Source: an uncultured Clostridia bacterium (GTDB lineage: Bacteria; Bacillota; Clostridia; Christensenellales; Aristaeellaceae). Taken from it: a stretch of DNA of 64,000 nt. The position numbers were made by a program, and so were the translations under genes. Shown piece by piece: positions 1 through 8,222 of the stretch. How positions within the stretch are numbered: position 1 is the stretch's first letter; every line of letters starts with the position of its first letter. A model generated the notes under the pieces. The model did not search any database. It was not told the origin of the DNA and saw nothing but the letters and a program-made list of their open reading frames with translations. The stretch spans positions 226,112-290,111 of the forward strand of contig CAKURR010000002.1 of NCBI GenBank assembly GCA_934675735.1. The letters are read 5' to 3'.

Positions 1-587
1 AGATACAGCTCGTTGAAAGCGATGGACTGAACGTTCGCGCCCAGCGCTTCCATGCAGCTCTGGAGCTGAATTTCACCCGGCGTGCGGATTTTCAGGCCCA
101 CGACGTCCGCCGGCGTGTTCACTTCGCGCACGGAGTTGGTCAGGCAGCGGAAGCCGTAATCCCAGGAGCCGATGTAAACCAGGCCCTGCTCCAGCAGCTC
201 GTCCTTCACCCAATCGTAGAACGGGCCGTCCAGCACTTCATACGCCAGATCGTAGCTGTCAAACGCAAACGGCAGCATGACGGTCGCGAACTTCTTGGAA
301 TACTTATCCAGGGAGCCCTGCGTGCCCAGGGTCATATCCACAACGCCCATGATGTTCTGCTCAAGCATCTCGTCAGGCGCGCCGAGCTCGTTGTTGGGGT
401 AAACCTCAATCACGATTTCGCCGTTGGTGCGCTCCTTCACGTTGTCGGCAAACTGCTGCGCAGCCACTCCGCCCGGATGATCCACGGCGGCGTAATGCGC
501 AAGCTTCATGGTGGTTTCGGCGGATGCGGCACAGGTCATGGACAGCATCAGCGCGAGAGCCGTAACGACGACAGACAGTCTCTTCAT
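1..587 (-). CDS. dctP: TRAP transporter substrate-binding protein, DctP family (partial, C-terminus outside window)
   Basis: About 195 N-terminal residues are visible. It starts at ATG 587 with AGGAGG nine bases upstream. A typical signal peptide (MKRLSVVV, then a hydrophobic run ending CAASA|E) is followed by the DctP-type mature start TMKLAHYAAVDHPGG and by GEIVIEVYPNNELG. The segment VVGLKIRTPGEIQLQ matches the KIRTP stretch lining the carboxylate site in this family. It should be an extracytoplasmic receptor for an organic acid that feeds a sodium-coupled DctQM permease. DctQM would lie to the left, outside the window. It is the second gene after the cupin gene and probably shares its promoter. 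The family is secure; the ligand is unknown. Confidence 0.93.
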   Translation of the reverse strand, partial: MKRLSVVVTALALMLSMTCAASAETTMKLAHYAAVDHPGGVAAQQFADNVKERTNGEIVIEVYPNNELGAPDEMLEQNIMGVVDMTLGTQGSLDKYSKKFATVMLPFAFDSYDLAYEVLDGPFYDWVKDELLEQGLVYIGSWDYGFRCLTNSVREVNTPADVVGLKIRTPGEIQLQSCMEALGANVQSIAFNELY

Positions 588-611
588 AGGGATTCCTCCT
601 ATTTTTTATCT

Positions 612-633
612 AAGCGAAGCTTCCTCTTCGCTT
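612..633 (-). other. Stem-loop between cupin gene and dctP
   Basis: AAGCGAAG and CTTCGCTT form an 8-bp stem in the 122-bp gap between the cupin stop and the dctP start. No clean T-run follows on the minus strand. It is more likely an mRNA processing or stability hairpin within the operon than a full terminator. Confidence 0.4.
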
Positions 634-709
634 GTTGCAGTGAGAATCTCTGACGGGTGCCCGAATACGCCTTTATCAGACGCTTCATTATTCAATTATA
701 CGGATATGC

Positions 710-1186
710 TTACTTTTCCTTCTCCTTGAGGATGGCTTCCATCACGCCGGTGAACCAGGTCGGCACGTCGGTTTCGACCTTGTTGGCCGGATAGTGGCCG
801 TTTTCGTCCGGCATGGTGCCGTAGCGCTTCATGCGCTCGACGTGGCCGCCCTTATCGGTGCGCGGCGGGGAGAAGATGTCGATGCCCTTGAAGCCGGTCT
901 TGGTCATGCCGCCGTGAACCACGCCGCCCGGATGCACGCAGACGTCGCCGGCCTCCATATGCACTTCCTGACCGTCGATGATGTGCTCCTCGCTGCCTTC
1001 CAGCATGATCAGAATCTGCTCGGCGTCATGCGCGTGCAGCGGGAAGGTCGCTCCCGGAGGGTTCTGAATGAAGCTGATCTGAATGTTGTCGCCCAGAATG
1101 AACTGCGTCACGATGCCTTCCTCTTCGACAAGGGGCGTGAAGGGGAGGTCGTTGATGTGGTAAACGAACTGCTTTTTATCGGCCAT
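710..1186 (-). CDS. Small single-domain cupin protein
   Basis: A 158-aa protein starting at ATG 1186, with AGGAGG in GGAGGAAACACACC just upstream. It carries a cupin_2 barrel: FPLHAHDAEQILIMLEGSEE (HxH...E metal ligands of motif 1), then DVCVHPGGVVHGG (motif 2 with its histidine). It has no other domain and no signal peptide, so it is cytoplasmic. It is the first gene of the unit that continues into dctP, and its promoter (1313-1342) is divergent from the GntR regulator. Such cupins often accompany TRAP or sugar-acid uptake genes as isomerases or metal-dependent enzymes. No substrate can be assigned here. Confidence 0.85.
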   Translation of the reverse strand: MADKKQFVYHINDLPFTPLVEEEGIVTQFILGDNIQISFIQNPPGATFPLHAHDAEQILIMLEGSEEHIIDGQEVHMEAGDVCVHPGGVVHGGMTKTGFKGIDIFSPPRTDKGGHVERMKRYGTMPDENGHYPANKVETDVPTWFTGVMEAILKEKEK

Positions 1187-1312
1187 GGTGTGTTTCCTCC
1201 GTTTCTTTTGACTTCTCTGACGATTTTCCGACTTTTCCGCGATTAATTTGCAAATTAAAACGACGTTCCGCAGCCGACCGTTTGTTGCCAATCGGTTGCT
1301 TTGTTGATTGAA

Positions 1313-1342
1313 AGTATATCATCCTCTCCCGGGTCATGTCAA
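1313..1342 (-). promoter_or_regulatory. Sigma-A promoter for cupin-dctP
   Basis: On the minus strand TTGACA (1342-1337) and TATACT (1318-1313) are separated by 18 bp. The 20-bp palindrome at 1354-1373 sits just upstream of the -35 element. Confidence 0.8.
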
Positions 1343-1353
1343 TGCTTTTTCGC

Positions 1354-1373
1354 AAAATATGTATACATATTTT
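1354..1373. promoter_or_regulatory. Perfect 20-bp palindrome, candidate GntR operator
   Basis: AAAATATGTATACATATTTT is a perfect inverted repeat. Its core TGTATACA fits the GT-N-AC pattern bound by GntR/FadR regulators. It lies between the divergent cupin and GntR genes, immediately upstream of the cupin promoter. The left part recurs at 1481. Confidence 0.6.
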
Positions 1374-1480
1374 CAAATTCATTTGGCCGATTTAGCCGAA
1401 TATCCGCGTAAAGTCGACGGATACAGCATAAAATTTTCATATTTTTGTCCATTATTCCCGTCGCCATTTCAACAATCATT

Positions 1481-1494
1481 AAAATATGTATACA
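1481..1494. promoter_or_regulatory. Second, half-conserved operator-like site
   Basis: AAAATATGTATACA repeats the first 14 bases of the palindrome at 1354. It retains the TGTATACA core but has a degenerate right arm. It lies upstream of the GntR promoter, and the two sites are 127 bp apart. This fits autoregulation plus control of the divergent operon. Confidence 0.5.
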
Positions 1495-1560
1495 AGTCAT
1501 TTCCGCATTTTCCGGTTTTTGCAAAATACGTCAGTTGACAATTTGTTTATTTTTTGTCTG

Positions 1561-1589
1561 TTTTCAGCATCCGTTTTCTGTGCTATACT
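1561..1589 (+). promoter_or_regulatory. Extended -10 promoter for the GntR gene
   Basis: TGCTATACT (1581-1589) is an extended -10 element. A weak -35 (TTTTCA, 1561-1566) lies 17 bp upstream. The better-looking TTGACA at 1535 is too far away to pair with it. Confidence 0.55.
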
Positions 1590-1647
1590 ATTTGAAAACA
1601 TCTATCCGTGCGAAGGTGCATCATCTGCCAAAGAAAGGAATTTTACG

Positions 1648-2406
1648 ATGGAACAGTCGACTCCCGAAAAAACACTGACTGCCGAAGAGGTCTATCAAAC
1701 GCTCCGCAGTGAAATTCTGACTTTACGCATCCGTCCCGGGGAAATGCTCCCCGAAAACATGCTGGTCAGCCGTTTCGGCCTGAGCCGCACCCCCATCCGC
1801 AGCATCATCGTCCGGCTCAGCCAGGAGGGGCTTATCGTTCAGCAGGGGCGGAAGGGCAACTATGTCAGCCTGATTGATCTGGATATGGCAGAACAGATGA
1901 TTTTTCTGCGCCTCCAGCTTGAAATTGCGGCTTTTTCCCATCTTATCCGCCATTCGGATACGATGCTGCTCGTGCATCTGCGCGAAAACCTGGATGAACA
2001 ACTTCGGGTCAGCACGTCATCCGAGCCGGTCGAGCATTTCTATCAGGTCGACTCTGCCTTCCACGGCATGTGCATGGAAGCGGCGGGCCGCCTGCGCGCC
2101 TGGCAGACGCTGCAAAACATGGAAGTGCATTACAGCCGCTACCGCAGGCTGGATTACAAGGTTTTCCAAAATGCGCATGTCTTTGAAAGCCTGTATGAAG
2201 ATCACGTCGCGCTTTACGACATCCTTCGCCATCGGGATTTGGAAGCCGTGCCGGATATGCTGGCGCGCCACCTGTACAGCGGCATGATTCGTATCGACGA
2301 GGATCTCTATCTGGATTTGTCGGATTACTTTGAGAGCGACGTCCGCCCGCTCAAGCAGATTCTGCGCGATATTCACCAGACGCTCAGCGAAATCTGCAAA
2401 GCGTAA
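1648..2406 (+). CDS. GntR family transcriptional regulator (FCD-type C-terminal domain)
   Basis: A 252-aa protein starting at ATG 1648 after AAAGAAAGGAA. Longer in-frame extensions run through the promoter and are not used. Residues 12-75 form the GntR winged helix-turn-helix: VYQTLRSEILTLRIRPGEML, then FGLSRTPIRSIIVRLSQEGL and the wing IVQQGRKGNYVS. The helical C-terminal part contains DSAFHGMCMEAAG and HVALYDILRHRD, matching the metal- or acid-binding FCD domain. It probably senses the substrate of the neighbouring cupin/TRAP operon, using the palindromic sites at 1354 and 1481. The effector is unknown. Confidence 0.9.
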   Translation: MEQSTPEKTLTAEEVYQTLRSEILTLRIRPGEMLPENMLVSRFGLSRTPIRSIIVRLSQEGLIVQQGRKGNYVSLIDLDMAEQMIFLRLQLEIAAFSHLIRHSDTMLLVHLRENLDEQLRVSTSSEPVEHFYQVDSAFHGMCMEAAGRLRAWQTLQNMEVHYSRYRRLDYKVFQNAHVFESLYEDHVALYDILRHRDLEAVPDMLARHLYSGMIRIDEDLYLDLSDYFESDVRPLKQILRDIHQTLSEICKA

Positions 2407-2417
2407 TCGGCCCGTTT

Positions 2418-2452
2418 TCCCTCCCGCCCAATAGGCGGGAGGGATTTTTTTT
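2418..2452 (+). terminator. Intrinsic terminator after GntR gene
   Basis: TCCCTCCCGCC and GGCGGGAGGGA form an 11-bp stem with a CAATA-type loop, followed by a run of Ts. Confidence 0.9.
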
Positions 2453-2503
2453 TGTTTTTCGGCGCATCCTATCCCCAAACCCCACCCGAAGGGAGGCGCT
2501 TTC

Positions 2504-3970
2504 ATGGAGGACGACCCCATCTCGCTCAGCGCGGATTTGGCGCGCAACATCGCGTTTCTGCGCGGCCGATTCGGCGCGGGCAGCAATGCGGACGTCATCA
2601 TCCGCAAATTCCGCAGCGGCGCGTTTGACGCCGCCCTGCTGACCATCGACGGCATGACCGACACGCGCGAAATCGACGAAAACATCCTCAAGCCGTGCAT
2701 GGCCCTGCCGCCCGACGCGGGGGCGGACGTGCCGCCGGAAGGCCGCGTCGATTATCTGATTGAGCGCGTCGTTTCCGTTCTGCCGACGGAGATGAAGTCG
2801 AATTTCGACGACCTGATTGTCGACGCGCTCTCCGGTCAGAGCGTGCTGATGTGCGACGGATGCGCGGCCGCGTGCGTGATGGATACGCGCGGGTTTGAAA
2901 AGCGCGCCGTCGGCAGGCCGGAGGCGGAGCAGGTTGTATTCGGCCCGCACGAGAGCTTCGGCGAATCCGTCCGAACCAACATCACGCTGCTTCGGCGCAT
3001 CGTGCAGCGCGAAGAGCTGATGACGGAGTTTCTCTGCGTCGGCGGCGCGATGAAAACCCGCTGCGCGCTGCTGTATCTGCGCGGCACGGCGGATGAAGCG
3101 ATGCTCGCGCGCATCAAAAAGCGGCTGCTGGCCTGCTCGGGCGATTTTGCGCTGTCGGCGGGCGAAATCGAGCAGCTGATCGAGGATCATCCGCTGGCGC
3201 TGATTCCGCAGTGCGTCTCCACCGAGCGGCCGGACAGAGCCGCGTCGTTTCTGGCGGAGGGACAGATCGTCGTGCTGACGGACGGCTCGCCGCTGGCCTT
3301 AGGCGCGCCCTCGACCTTCTGGCACCAGCTCCACGCGCCGGACGACGCCTCCATACGCTGGCAATACGGCACGTTTCTGCGCGTCGTTCGGTTCATCGGC
3401 ATGCTGATTCACTTGTTTCTGCCGGGCGCGTATATCGCCGTGATTCGGTTTCACACCGAGCTGATTTCGCCGATTCTGCTGGCCAGCGTCTACGAGACCA
3501 GCTCGCGCGTGCCCTCGCCCATCTTTCTGGAAGCGCTGCTGATGACGCTGGCGTTTGACCTCATCAGCGAGGCGGGTCTGCGCGCGCCCGGCGCGATGGG
3601 CAACGCGCTGGGCATCGTTTCGGGCCTGATTCTGGGGCAGAGCGCCGTCAGTGCGGATATCGTCAGCCCGCTGCTGCTGATTGTCGTCGCGGCCAGCGGG
3701 CTGGGCGGCTTCTGCATCCCCAATTATGCGCTGAGCGTGGGCATGAAAATCATTCAGCTGCTCTTTTTGACGGCGGGCGCGCTCGGCGGCCTGTATCTGA
3801 TGGCCCTGCTGGGGCTTGCGCTGCTGTGCGCCGCGTGCGCAATGCGCTCGGTCGGCTCGCCGCTGACCGCGCCGCTCACGCCGAAACGCCCCGGCAATCC
3901 GGATTTGCTGATTCGTTTCCCGCTGTGGCGGCAGAAAGCGAGGGCTTTTTTTGCAGAACAAAAGGATTGA
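2504..3970 (+). CDS. Spore germination protein, GerA family (A subunit)
   Basis: A 488-aa protein with ATG 2504 and GGGAGG eight bases upstream. It has a hydrophilic N-terminal half of about 240 residues (IRKFRSGAFDAALLTIDGMTD, then GRVDYLIERVVS) and a membrane C-terminal half with about five helices. The characteristic GerA segments are SPILLASVYETSSRVPSP, SEAGLRAPGAMGNALGIVSG and GLGGFCIPNY. In spores the A subunit sits in the inner membrane with B and C subunits and responds to nutrient germinants. The next two genes are the B and C subunits, with a 20-bp overlap into B. The germinant is not predictable. Confidence 0.93.
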   Translation: MEDDPISLSADLARNIAFLRGRFGAGSNADVIIRKFRSGAFDAALLTIDGMTDTREIDENILKPCMALPPDAGADVPPEGRVDYLIERVVSVLPTEMKSNFDDLIVDALSGQSVLMCDGCAAACVMDTRGFEKRAVGRPEAEQVVFGPHESFGESVRTNITLLRRIVQREELMTEFLCVGGAMKTRCALLYLRGTADEAMLARIKKRLLACSGDFALSAGEIEQLIEDHPLALIPQCVSTERPDRAASFLAEGQIVVLTDGSPLALGAPSTFWHQLHAPDDASIRWQYGTFLRVVRFIGMLIHLFLPGAYIAVIRFHTELISPILLASVYETSSRVPSPIFLEALLMTLAFDLISEAGLRAPGAMGNALGIVSGLILGQSAVSADIVSPLLLIVVAASGLGGFCIPNYALSVGMKIIQLLFLTAGALGGLYLMALLGLALLCAACAMRSVGSPLTAPLTPKRPGNPDLLIRFPLWRQKARAFFAEQKD

Positions 3971-4976
3971 GCAGCGCACCCGCGCCGCCTACCGCGCGCG
4001 GGCCTGTGCGGCGGGCGTCGCCTGCGGCGCGCAGATTTTCGCCGTCGGCACAGGGCTGCTTCTGCCCCTTGCGCTCAACACCGCATATTGGGCCGCTCTG
4101 CCCGCGCTGCTGCTCGGCGGGCTTATCGGTCTTGCCGCGCCCGGGCGGCTCGCCGAGCCGCCGAAAAAAGCGTTCTGCACGGCGCTGGCCGTCTCGCTGC
4201 TCGTTTGCAGCGCGCTTTTGCTGGCCGCGGGCGCGACGCTCGCCCAGCAGACGCTTCTGCCCGGCGGCCGCCTGCTGACCTGCCTGCTGCTGACGCTCGC
4301 GTTCGCGGTGCTCTGCGCGCTGTCCTCGGGCACGGGCGTGTGCCGCGTGGCGTTTGCGCTTCGGCTGCTGCTGCCCGCCGCGCTGGTCGTGTTCGCGGGG
4401 CTTTCGCTCGCCTCGGGCGCGGCGTCGGGGCTTTTCCCGCTGCTGGGCGCGGGCGTCGGGCCGCTCGGCCTGAGCGCGCTGCTCGGCCTTTCCGCCTGCT
4501 CGCCCGCGCTGATGCTCTTTCTGCCGCCGCAGGAGTCGGAAACGCCCGCGCCCGTGCCGAAGGGCGGCTTTTTCGCGCTGCGCATCCTCGTTGGCGGCCT
4601 GCTCGGCGTGCTGATGCTGGCGGCGCTCGCGCTGTGCAATCCCTATGAAATCCTTCGGGAGCAGCACGTCTGGGGCGCGCGAATGACGATTTTCTCCAAC
4701 GCGCGCCCGCGCGAAGGGCTGGTGCAGACGCTGCTGGTGCTCGCCCAGCTCTTCTCGATGCTCATCGGCGCGGTTTCCACCCTCTGCGCGGCGGCACAGG
4801 CGCTTGATACGGCTTTCCCGAAACTGCGCGTTTTCAGCCTGTGGCTCTGCGCGGCGCTGTTGCTGGGCGCGCTGCTGGCGACCGCCTTTTTCGGCATGGA
4901 CGTGCTGCTCGCCGCGTCGCCGTTTCTGCTGATTCCGGAAGGGATTTTGGTTGCAGCTTCCCTTATCCGAAAATAA
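3951..4976 (+). CDS. Spore germination protein, GerB-type permease subunit
   Basis: About 341 aa, almost entirely hydrophobic, with about ten transmembrane segments, extremely rich in Ala and Leu. It lies between the GerA and GerC homologues and overlaps the GerA gene by 20 bp, as expected for the APC-superfamily B subunit. TTG 3951 is the only plausible start near the junction and its ribosome site is weak (GCGAGGGC), so translation may be coupled to the upstream gene. Sequence motifs are poorly preserved. The assignment rests on operon position, topology and length (usually about 360 aa). Confidence 0.75.
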   Translation: MQNKRIEQRTRAAYRARACAAGVACGAQIFAVGTGLLLPLALNTAYWAALPALLLGGLIGLAAPGRLAEPPKKAFCTALAVSLLVCSALLLAAGATLAQQTLLPGGRLLTCLLLTLAFAVLCALSSGTGVCRVAFALRLLLPAALVVFAGLSLASGAASGLFPLLGAGVGPLGLSALLGLSACSPALMLFLPPQESETPAPVPKGGFFALRILVGGLLGVLMLAALALCNPYEILREQHVWGARMTIFSNARPREGLVQTLLVLAQLFSMLIGAVSTLCAAAQALDTAFPKLRVFSLWLCAALLLGALLATAFFGMDVLLAASPFLLIPEGILVAASLIRK

Positions 4977-5036
4977 ACGGATTGCGATGCTTCGCATTAC
5001 GGACGCGCCATGCGCGCCCCTACATCGTTTTTCCGT
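4972..5036. repeat. Short dispersed repeat (GGACGCGC...GCGCGCCCC type), copy 1
   Basis: The 86-bp gap between the GerB and GerC genes contains two small hairpins: ATTGCGATGCTTCGCAT and GGACGCGCCATGCGCGCCCC. The second closely resembles, in inverse orientation, the segment at 20878-20903. It looks like a dispersed intergenic repeat that inserted inside the operon. Confidence 0.5.
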
Positions 5037-5062
5037 ATTTGCAATAGGGAGGTGATGACGCT

Positions 5063-6244
5063 TTGAAAAAATTCGCGCTGACGCTGTTTCTGCTTCTGCC
5101 CCTGCTGCTGGGCGGCTGCACGGGCGGGCAGGAGATTGAAAGCAGCCTGTTCGTCATCGCGATGGCGGTGGACGCCGCGCCGGAAGGCAGCCTGACCGTC
5201 ACGGTCAAAGCCCTTTCGGGCTCGCAGGAGAGCGCCGCGTCGGGCGCATCGAGCGGCGGAAACGAATCCTCGAGTGAAACTGATTTAACCGAAAACCTCG
5301 AGCAGACCGAAGCGGGCTATATCGTGCTCAGCGCAACCGCGCCGAGCTGTCTGCGCGCGCTGAGTCTGCTGGGCGCGACCACGCCGCGTACCGTCAACCT
5401 CTCCCAGCTGCGGGAAATCGTCGTCAGCCAAACGCTGGCCGAGACGGACGCGGCGCTCTCCATCCTCAAGCAGATTCACGCCGTCTACCGCGCCAACGAC
5501 GAAGCCGTCGTCGTCGTCACGCCGGATAACGCGGGCGACTTCATCCGCAGACAGCGCGCCGTGCTCGGCCTTCGCCTGTCCAAATACCTCGAAGTGCTCT
5601 TTGAGCATTACGAACAGCTTGACGTGATTCCGCCCAACCCGAATCTCTCCGCCGTCATCGCCGCGATGGAATCCGCCGCGACAGACGCGGCCGCCGTCTA
5701 CGCCGCGGGCAACGACTTTGAAAACACCCTGCTGCTCCAAGGCGAATCCGACCTCGACCGCCTGCCCGGCCACCTGCCCCGAACCGCCCCCGCGCCGAAC
5801 GAATACCTGGGCGCGGCGCTGTTCTCCGGCCCGCGCATGACCGGCACGCTCACCGGAAGCGAGGTCAGCCTGCTCTGCCTGATGACGGGCAGGGCCAGCA
5901 CCCGCGTCACCGTGATGAACGGCGCACAGTATAAAACCCGCCTGCAAACCCGCGTCAGGCGCGGCATCGATTCGGACGGCACGCTCTTCGTCTCCCTCCG
6001 TCTGAGGCTCACCCTCACCGCCGGCGAACAGCAGCGCACGGGGGAGGAAATCGCCGCCGAAATCGAACAGGACTGCGTGAACGTGCTGCAAAAGCTCCAA
6101 GCCGCTTCCTGTGACGCCGTCGGCTTCGGCAAAATCCGCATTCGGGCCTTCCCCGATGTGCCCGCGTGGGAAAGCCTGAATTGGCCCGCGCAGTATGAAA
6201 CCCTGCCCGTCCGCGTAACCGCCGACGTAAAAATCCTGCAATAA
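5063..6244 (+). CDS. Spore germination lipoprotein, GerC family
   Basis: A 393-aa protein starting at TTG 5063 behind a strong GGGAGGTGATG site. It has a lipoprotein signal peptide, MKKFALTLFLLLPLLLGGC, with the lipobox cysteine at residue 19. GerC features are EIESSLFVIAMAVDAAPEG, then RTVNLSQLREIVVSQTLAE in the first third, and an end VQTLPVRVTADVKI-like strand (YETLPVRVTADVKILQ). The C subunit is anchored to the outer face of the spore inner membrane and is needed for receptor function. It is the last gene of the three-gene germination operon. A Ser/Ala/Gly-rich insert at about residues 55-75 is unusual but harmless-looking. Confidence 0.93.
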   Translation: MKKFALTLFLLLPLLLGGCTGGQEIESSLFVIAMAVDAAPEGSLTVTVKALSGSQESAASGASSGGNESSSETDLTENLEQTEAGYIVLSATAPSCLRALSLLGATTPRTVNLSQLREIVVSQTLAETDAALSILKQIHAVYRANDEAVVVVTPDNAGDFIRRQRAVLGLRLSKYLEVLFEHYEQLDVIPPNPNLSAVIAAMESAATDAAAVYAAGNDFENTLLLQGESDLDRLPGHLPRTAPAPNEYLGAALFSGPRMTGTLTGSEVSLLCLMTGRASTRVTVMNGAQYKTRLQTRVRRGIDSDGTLFVSLRLRLTLTAGEQQRTGEEIAAEIEQDCVNVLQKLQAASCDAVGFGKIRIRAFPDVPAWESLNWPAQYETLPVRVTADVKILQ

Positions 6245-6295
6245 TGCCGAAGCAAAAAGGATTTTTTCTTTGAACAGAGAAACATCTTTTCATCC

Positions 6296-6470
6296 CATTG
6301 ATTGCGCAGCAATCAAAAGTGGGAAGTGCAGAAACCTCAGATTTCTGCCGGGGGATTAAAGCCATGCGCCCGCTGTGCGGAAAAAAGCATGGCGGAAATC
6401 GCAAGGAGCGCTTGCGCGACTATGCGAGTTTCCCGGACTTGGGGCAGCGCCCCAACGTTCTTCCTCCCCG
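6296..6470 (+). repeat. Modular hairpin repeat E1 (plus orientation, with extra module D)
   Basis: Hairpin A is GATTGCGCAGCAATC (6300-6314). Hairpin B is GCAGAAA/TTTCTGC (6328-6348). An extra 91-bp module D (6349-6439) holds the nested inverted repeat GCCATGC...GCATGGC (6361-6393). Hairpin C is TTGGGGCAGCGCCCCAA (6439-6455), ending ACGTTC. The C end faces the start of the M20 gene. Confidence 0.75.
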
Positions 6471-6495
6471 TACTTTGAAAGAAAGCGTGAGTGCC

Positions 6496-7659
6496 ATGAA
6501 TTTTTTGAATGAAGCCCAAGCGTATGAAGGCGAAATGCGCGCCTTCTTCGAGGATCTCCACCGCCACCCCGAACCGTCCCACTTTGAAACCCGCACCAAT
6601 GCGCGCGTGCGCGAGCAGCTCAAGGCCCACGGCATCGATATGCTCTGCCCGAAGGATAACATCACCATCGCCGTCATCCGCGGCGCAAAGCCCGGCAAAA
6701 CCGTCGGCCTGCGCTTTGATACCGACGCGCTGCAAATGCAGGAGCTCTGCGACGTGCCCTATAAATCCGAGCACGACGGCCTGATGCACGGCTGCGGCCA
6801 CGACGCGCATACCACCTGCGGCGTGTATGTCGCCCGCCTGCTCAAGGCGCATGCCGACGAGCTTTGCGGCACGTATAAGGTCATCTTCCAGCCCGCCGAG
6901 GAGGGCGAACACGGCGCGGACGAGGTCATCGCCACGGGGCTGGTCAACGACGTGGACGCGTTCTTCGGCCTGCATGTCTGGAGCCTGTATCCGACCGGCA
7001 CGCTGCATGCCACACCCGGCGGCATCTGGGCCGAGCCGGATATGTTCAAGGTCACCATCCACGGCAAGGGCGGCCACGGCGCCACGCCCGAGCAGTGCGT
7101 GGACGCGATTACCGCAGGCGCGGCGGTTGTGCAGTCGCTGCAAACCATCGTTTCCCGCTTCACCTCGCCGATGGACAGCGTGGTCGTCACCGTCGGCTCG
7201 TTCCACGCGGGCACGCGCTGCAACATCATCGCTCAGGATGCCGTGCTGGAGGGCACGCTGCGCGCGTTTGACGACGACGTGCACGCGCGGCTCATCGAGC
7301 ATTTCAAGCGCATCATCACCGACGTGAGCGCCGCCTACGGCTGCACCGCCGAAATCGACATCAACGAAGTCACCGGCGTGGTCGTCAACGACGAGGCCCT
7401 CTGCCAAATCGCCCGCGAAACCGCCGCCGAACTCGTTCCGCCCGAAAAAATCCAGAAGCAGGAACCCTGCATGCTCGGCGACGACTTCGCCGCCTACCGC
7501 GCCATCGCCCCGAGCTGCTTTGTGCAGGTCGGCATGTTCGCGCCGGAAAAGCAGTGCTGCTACGCCCATCACCACGGCATGTTCAAGGTCGATGAGGATG
7601 TGCTGCCGCTGTGCGTCGCCTGGATGGCCGCCAACGCCGAGCGCGCCGCGAGACGCTGA
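6496..7659 (+). CDS. M20 family amidohydrolase / peptidase
   Basis: A 387-aa protein. ATG 6496 was chosen because the upstream in-frame extension runs through repeat E1. Metal-binding motifs of the M20D group are visible: HGCGHDAHT near residues 98-106, the catalytic and ligand acids in FQPAEEGEHGADE, the dimerisation-domain start KGGHGATPEQCVDAI, and a late HHHG. There is no signal peptide, so the enzyme is cytoplasmic. It probably hydrolyses N-acyl or N-acetyl amino acids, or an indole-acetyl- or aminobenzoyl-type amide. The substrate is not predictable from sequence. It appears to be transcribed alone. Confidence 0.9.
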   Translation: MNFLNEAQAYEGEMRAFFEDLHRHPEPSHFETRTNARVREQLKAHGIDMLCPKDNITIAVIRGAKPGKTVGLRFDTDALQMQELCDVPYKSEHDGLMHGCGHDAHTTCGVYVARLLKAHADELCGTYKVIFQPAEEGEHGADEVIATGLVNDVDAFFGLHVWSLYPTGTLHATPGGIWAEPDMFKVTIHGKGGHGATPEQCVDAITAGAAVVQSLQTIVSRFTSPMDSVVVTVGSFHAGTRCNIIAQDAVLEGTLRAFDDDVHARLIEHFKRIITDVSAAYGCTAEIDINEVTGVVVNDEALCQIARETAAELVPPEKIQKQEPCMLGDDFAAYRAIAPSCFVQVGMFAPEKQCCYAHHHGMFKVDEDVLPLCVAWMAANAERAARR

Positions 7660-7821
7660 TTTCTCCACAGCTTTGTGGAAAAACCGCCCCGTTTTTCCCC
7701 TCTTTCCCGCCGCGTCTTTCGATTTCTTAACATGTTTTTTAGAGGGGTTTTCCCTTTTGCGGCGAAAGAATAGAGTATACGGCCCGCTGAAAGGCCATTT
7801 TCCGGGGAGGAACATCATCGC

Positions 7822-8118
7822 ATGAGTCAAAAACCATCCAAGCGTCAACGCTTCAAAAACTTCATTCTGCGCCGCAAGCTCAACGTGCTGGGCCTGCTCG
7901 TCATTACCGTGATGAGCGCCCTGATTACCTTTGCATGCGCTTTGCGCGGCTTCGTCTATACCGATATCCTGATTGTCGTCTCCGTGCTGCTGGTGGCGCT
8001 CTGCTTCGTGCAGTCCGTCAAGCTCAAAAAGAGCTTCCGCACCATCCCGCAGCATTTCAAGGCTTCCCGCCGCCACCATCTTCATGCGGAAAACAACATG
8101 GAAAGGCCGGAAGCGTGA
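7822..8118 (+). CDS. Small membrane protein, unknown function
   Basis: A 98-aa protein with GGGGAGGAACATCATCGC before ATG 7822. A basic N-terminus (SKRQRFKNFILRRKLN) is followed by two transmembrane segments (about residues 22-44 and 48-68) and a basic His-rich tail. No family is recognised. A terminator follows at 8175. The 104-bp downstream gap also holds two DnaA-box-like sequences. Confidence 0.75.
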   Translation: MSQKPSKRQRFKNFILRRKLNVLGLLVITVMSALITFACALRGFVYTDILIVVSVLLVALCFVQSVKLKKSFRTIPQHFKASRRHHLHAENNMERPEA

Positions 8119-8150
8119 TTGTCCACAATCTTTTCTGTTTTTGTGGATAA
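8119..8150. other. Pair of DnaA-box-like sequences
   Basis: TTGTCCACA (8119-8127) and the perfect inverted box TGTGGATAA (8142-8150) lie just after the stop of the small membrane protein. They may be titration sites; an isolated pair is not evidence of an origin. Confidence 0.45.
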
Positions 8151-8174
8151 ATCGCATCATTTCTCAAAAGTGAA

Positions 8175-8202
8175 GCGCCCGATTTTGGCCGGGCGCTTTT
8201 TT
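8175..8202 (+). terminator. Intrinsic terminator
   Basis: GCGCCCG and CGGGCGC form a stem followed by TTTTTT. It ends the small membrane protein gene. Confidence 0.8.
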
Positions 8203-8222
8203 AATATTCGCTTTTCCTCTTT

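Noticed and set aside
1535..1540. TTGACA as the -35 of the gntR promoter
   Set aside because: The only good -10 (1584) is 43 bp away. The extended -10 element with a weak -35 at 1561 is preferred.
6337..8160. 607-codon minus-strand frame opposite the M20 gene
   Set aside because: It crosses a repeat element and two genes, with His/Ala-rich low-complexity product and no ribosome site.
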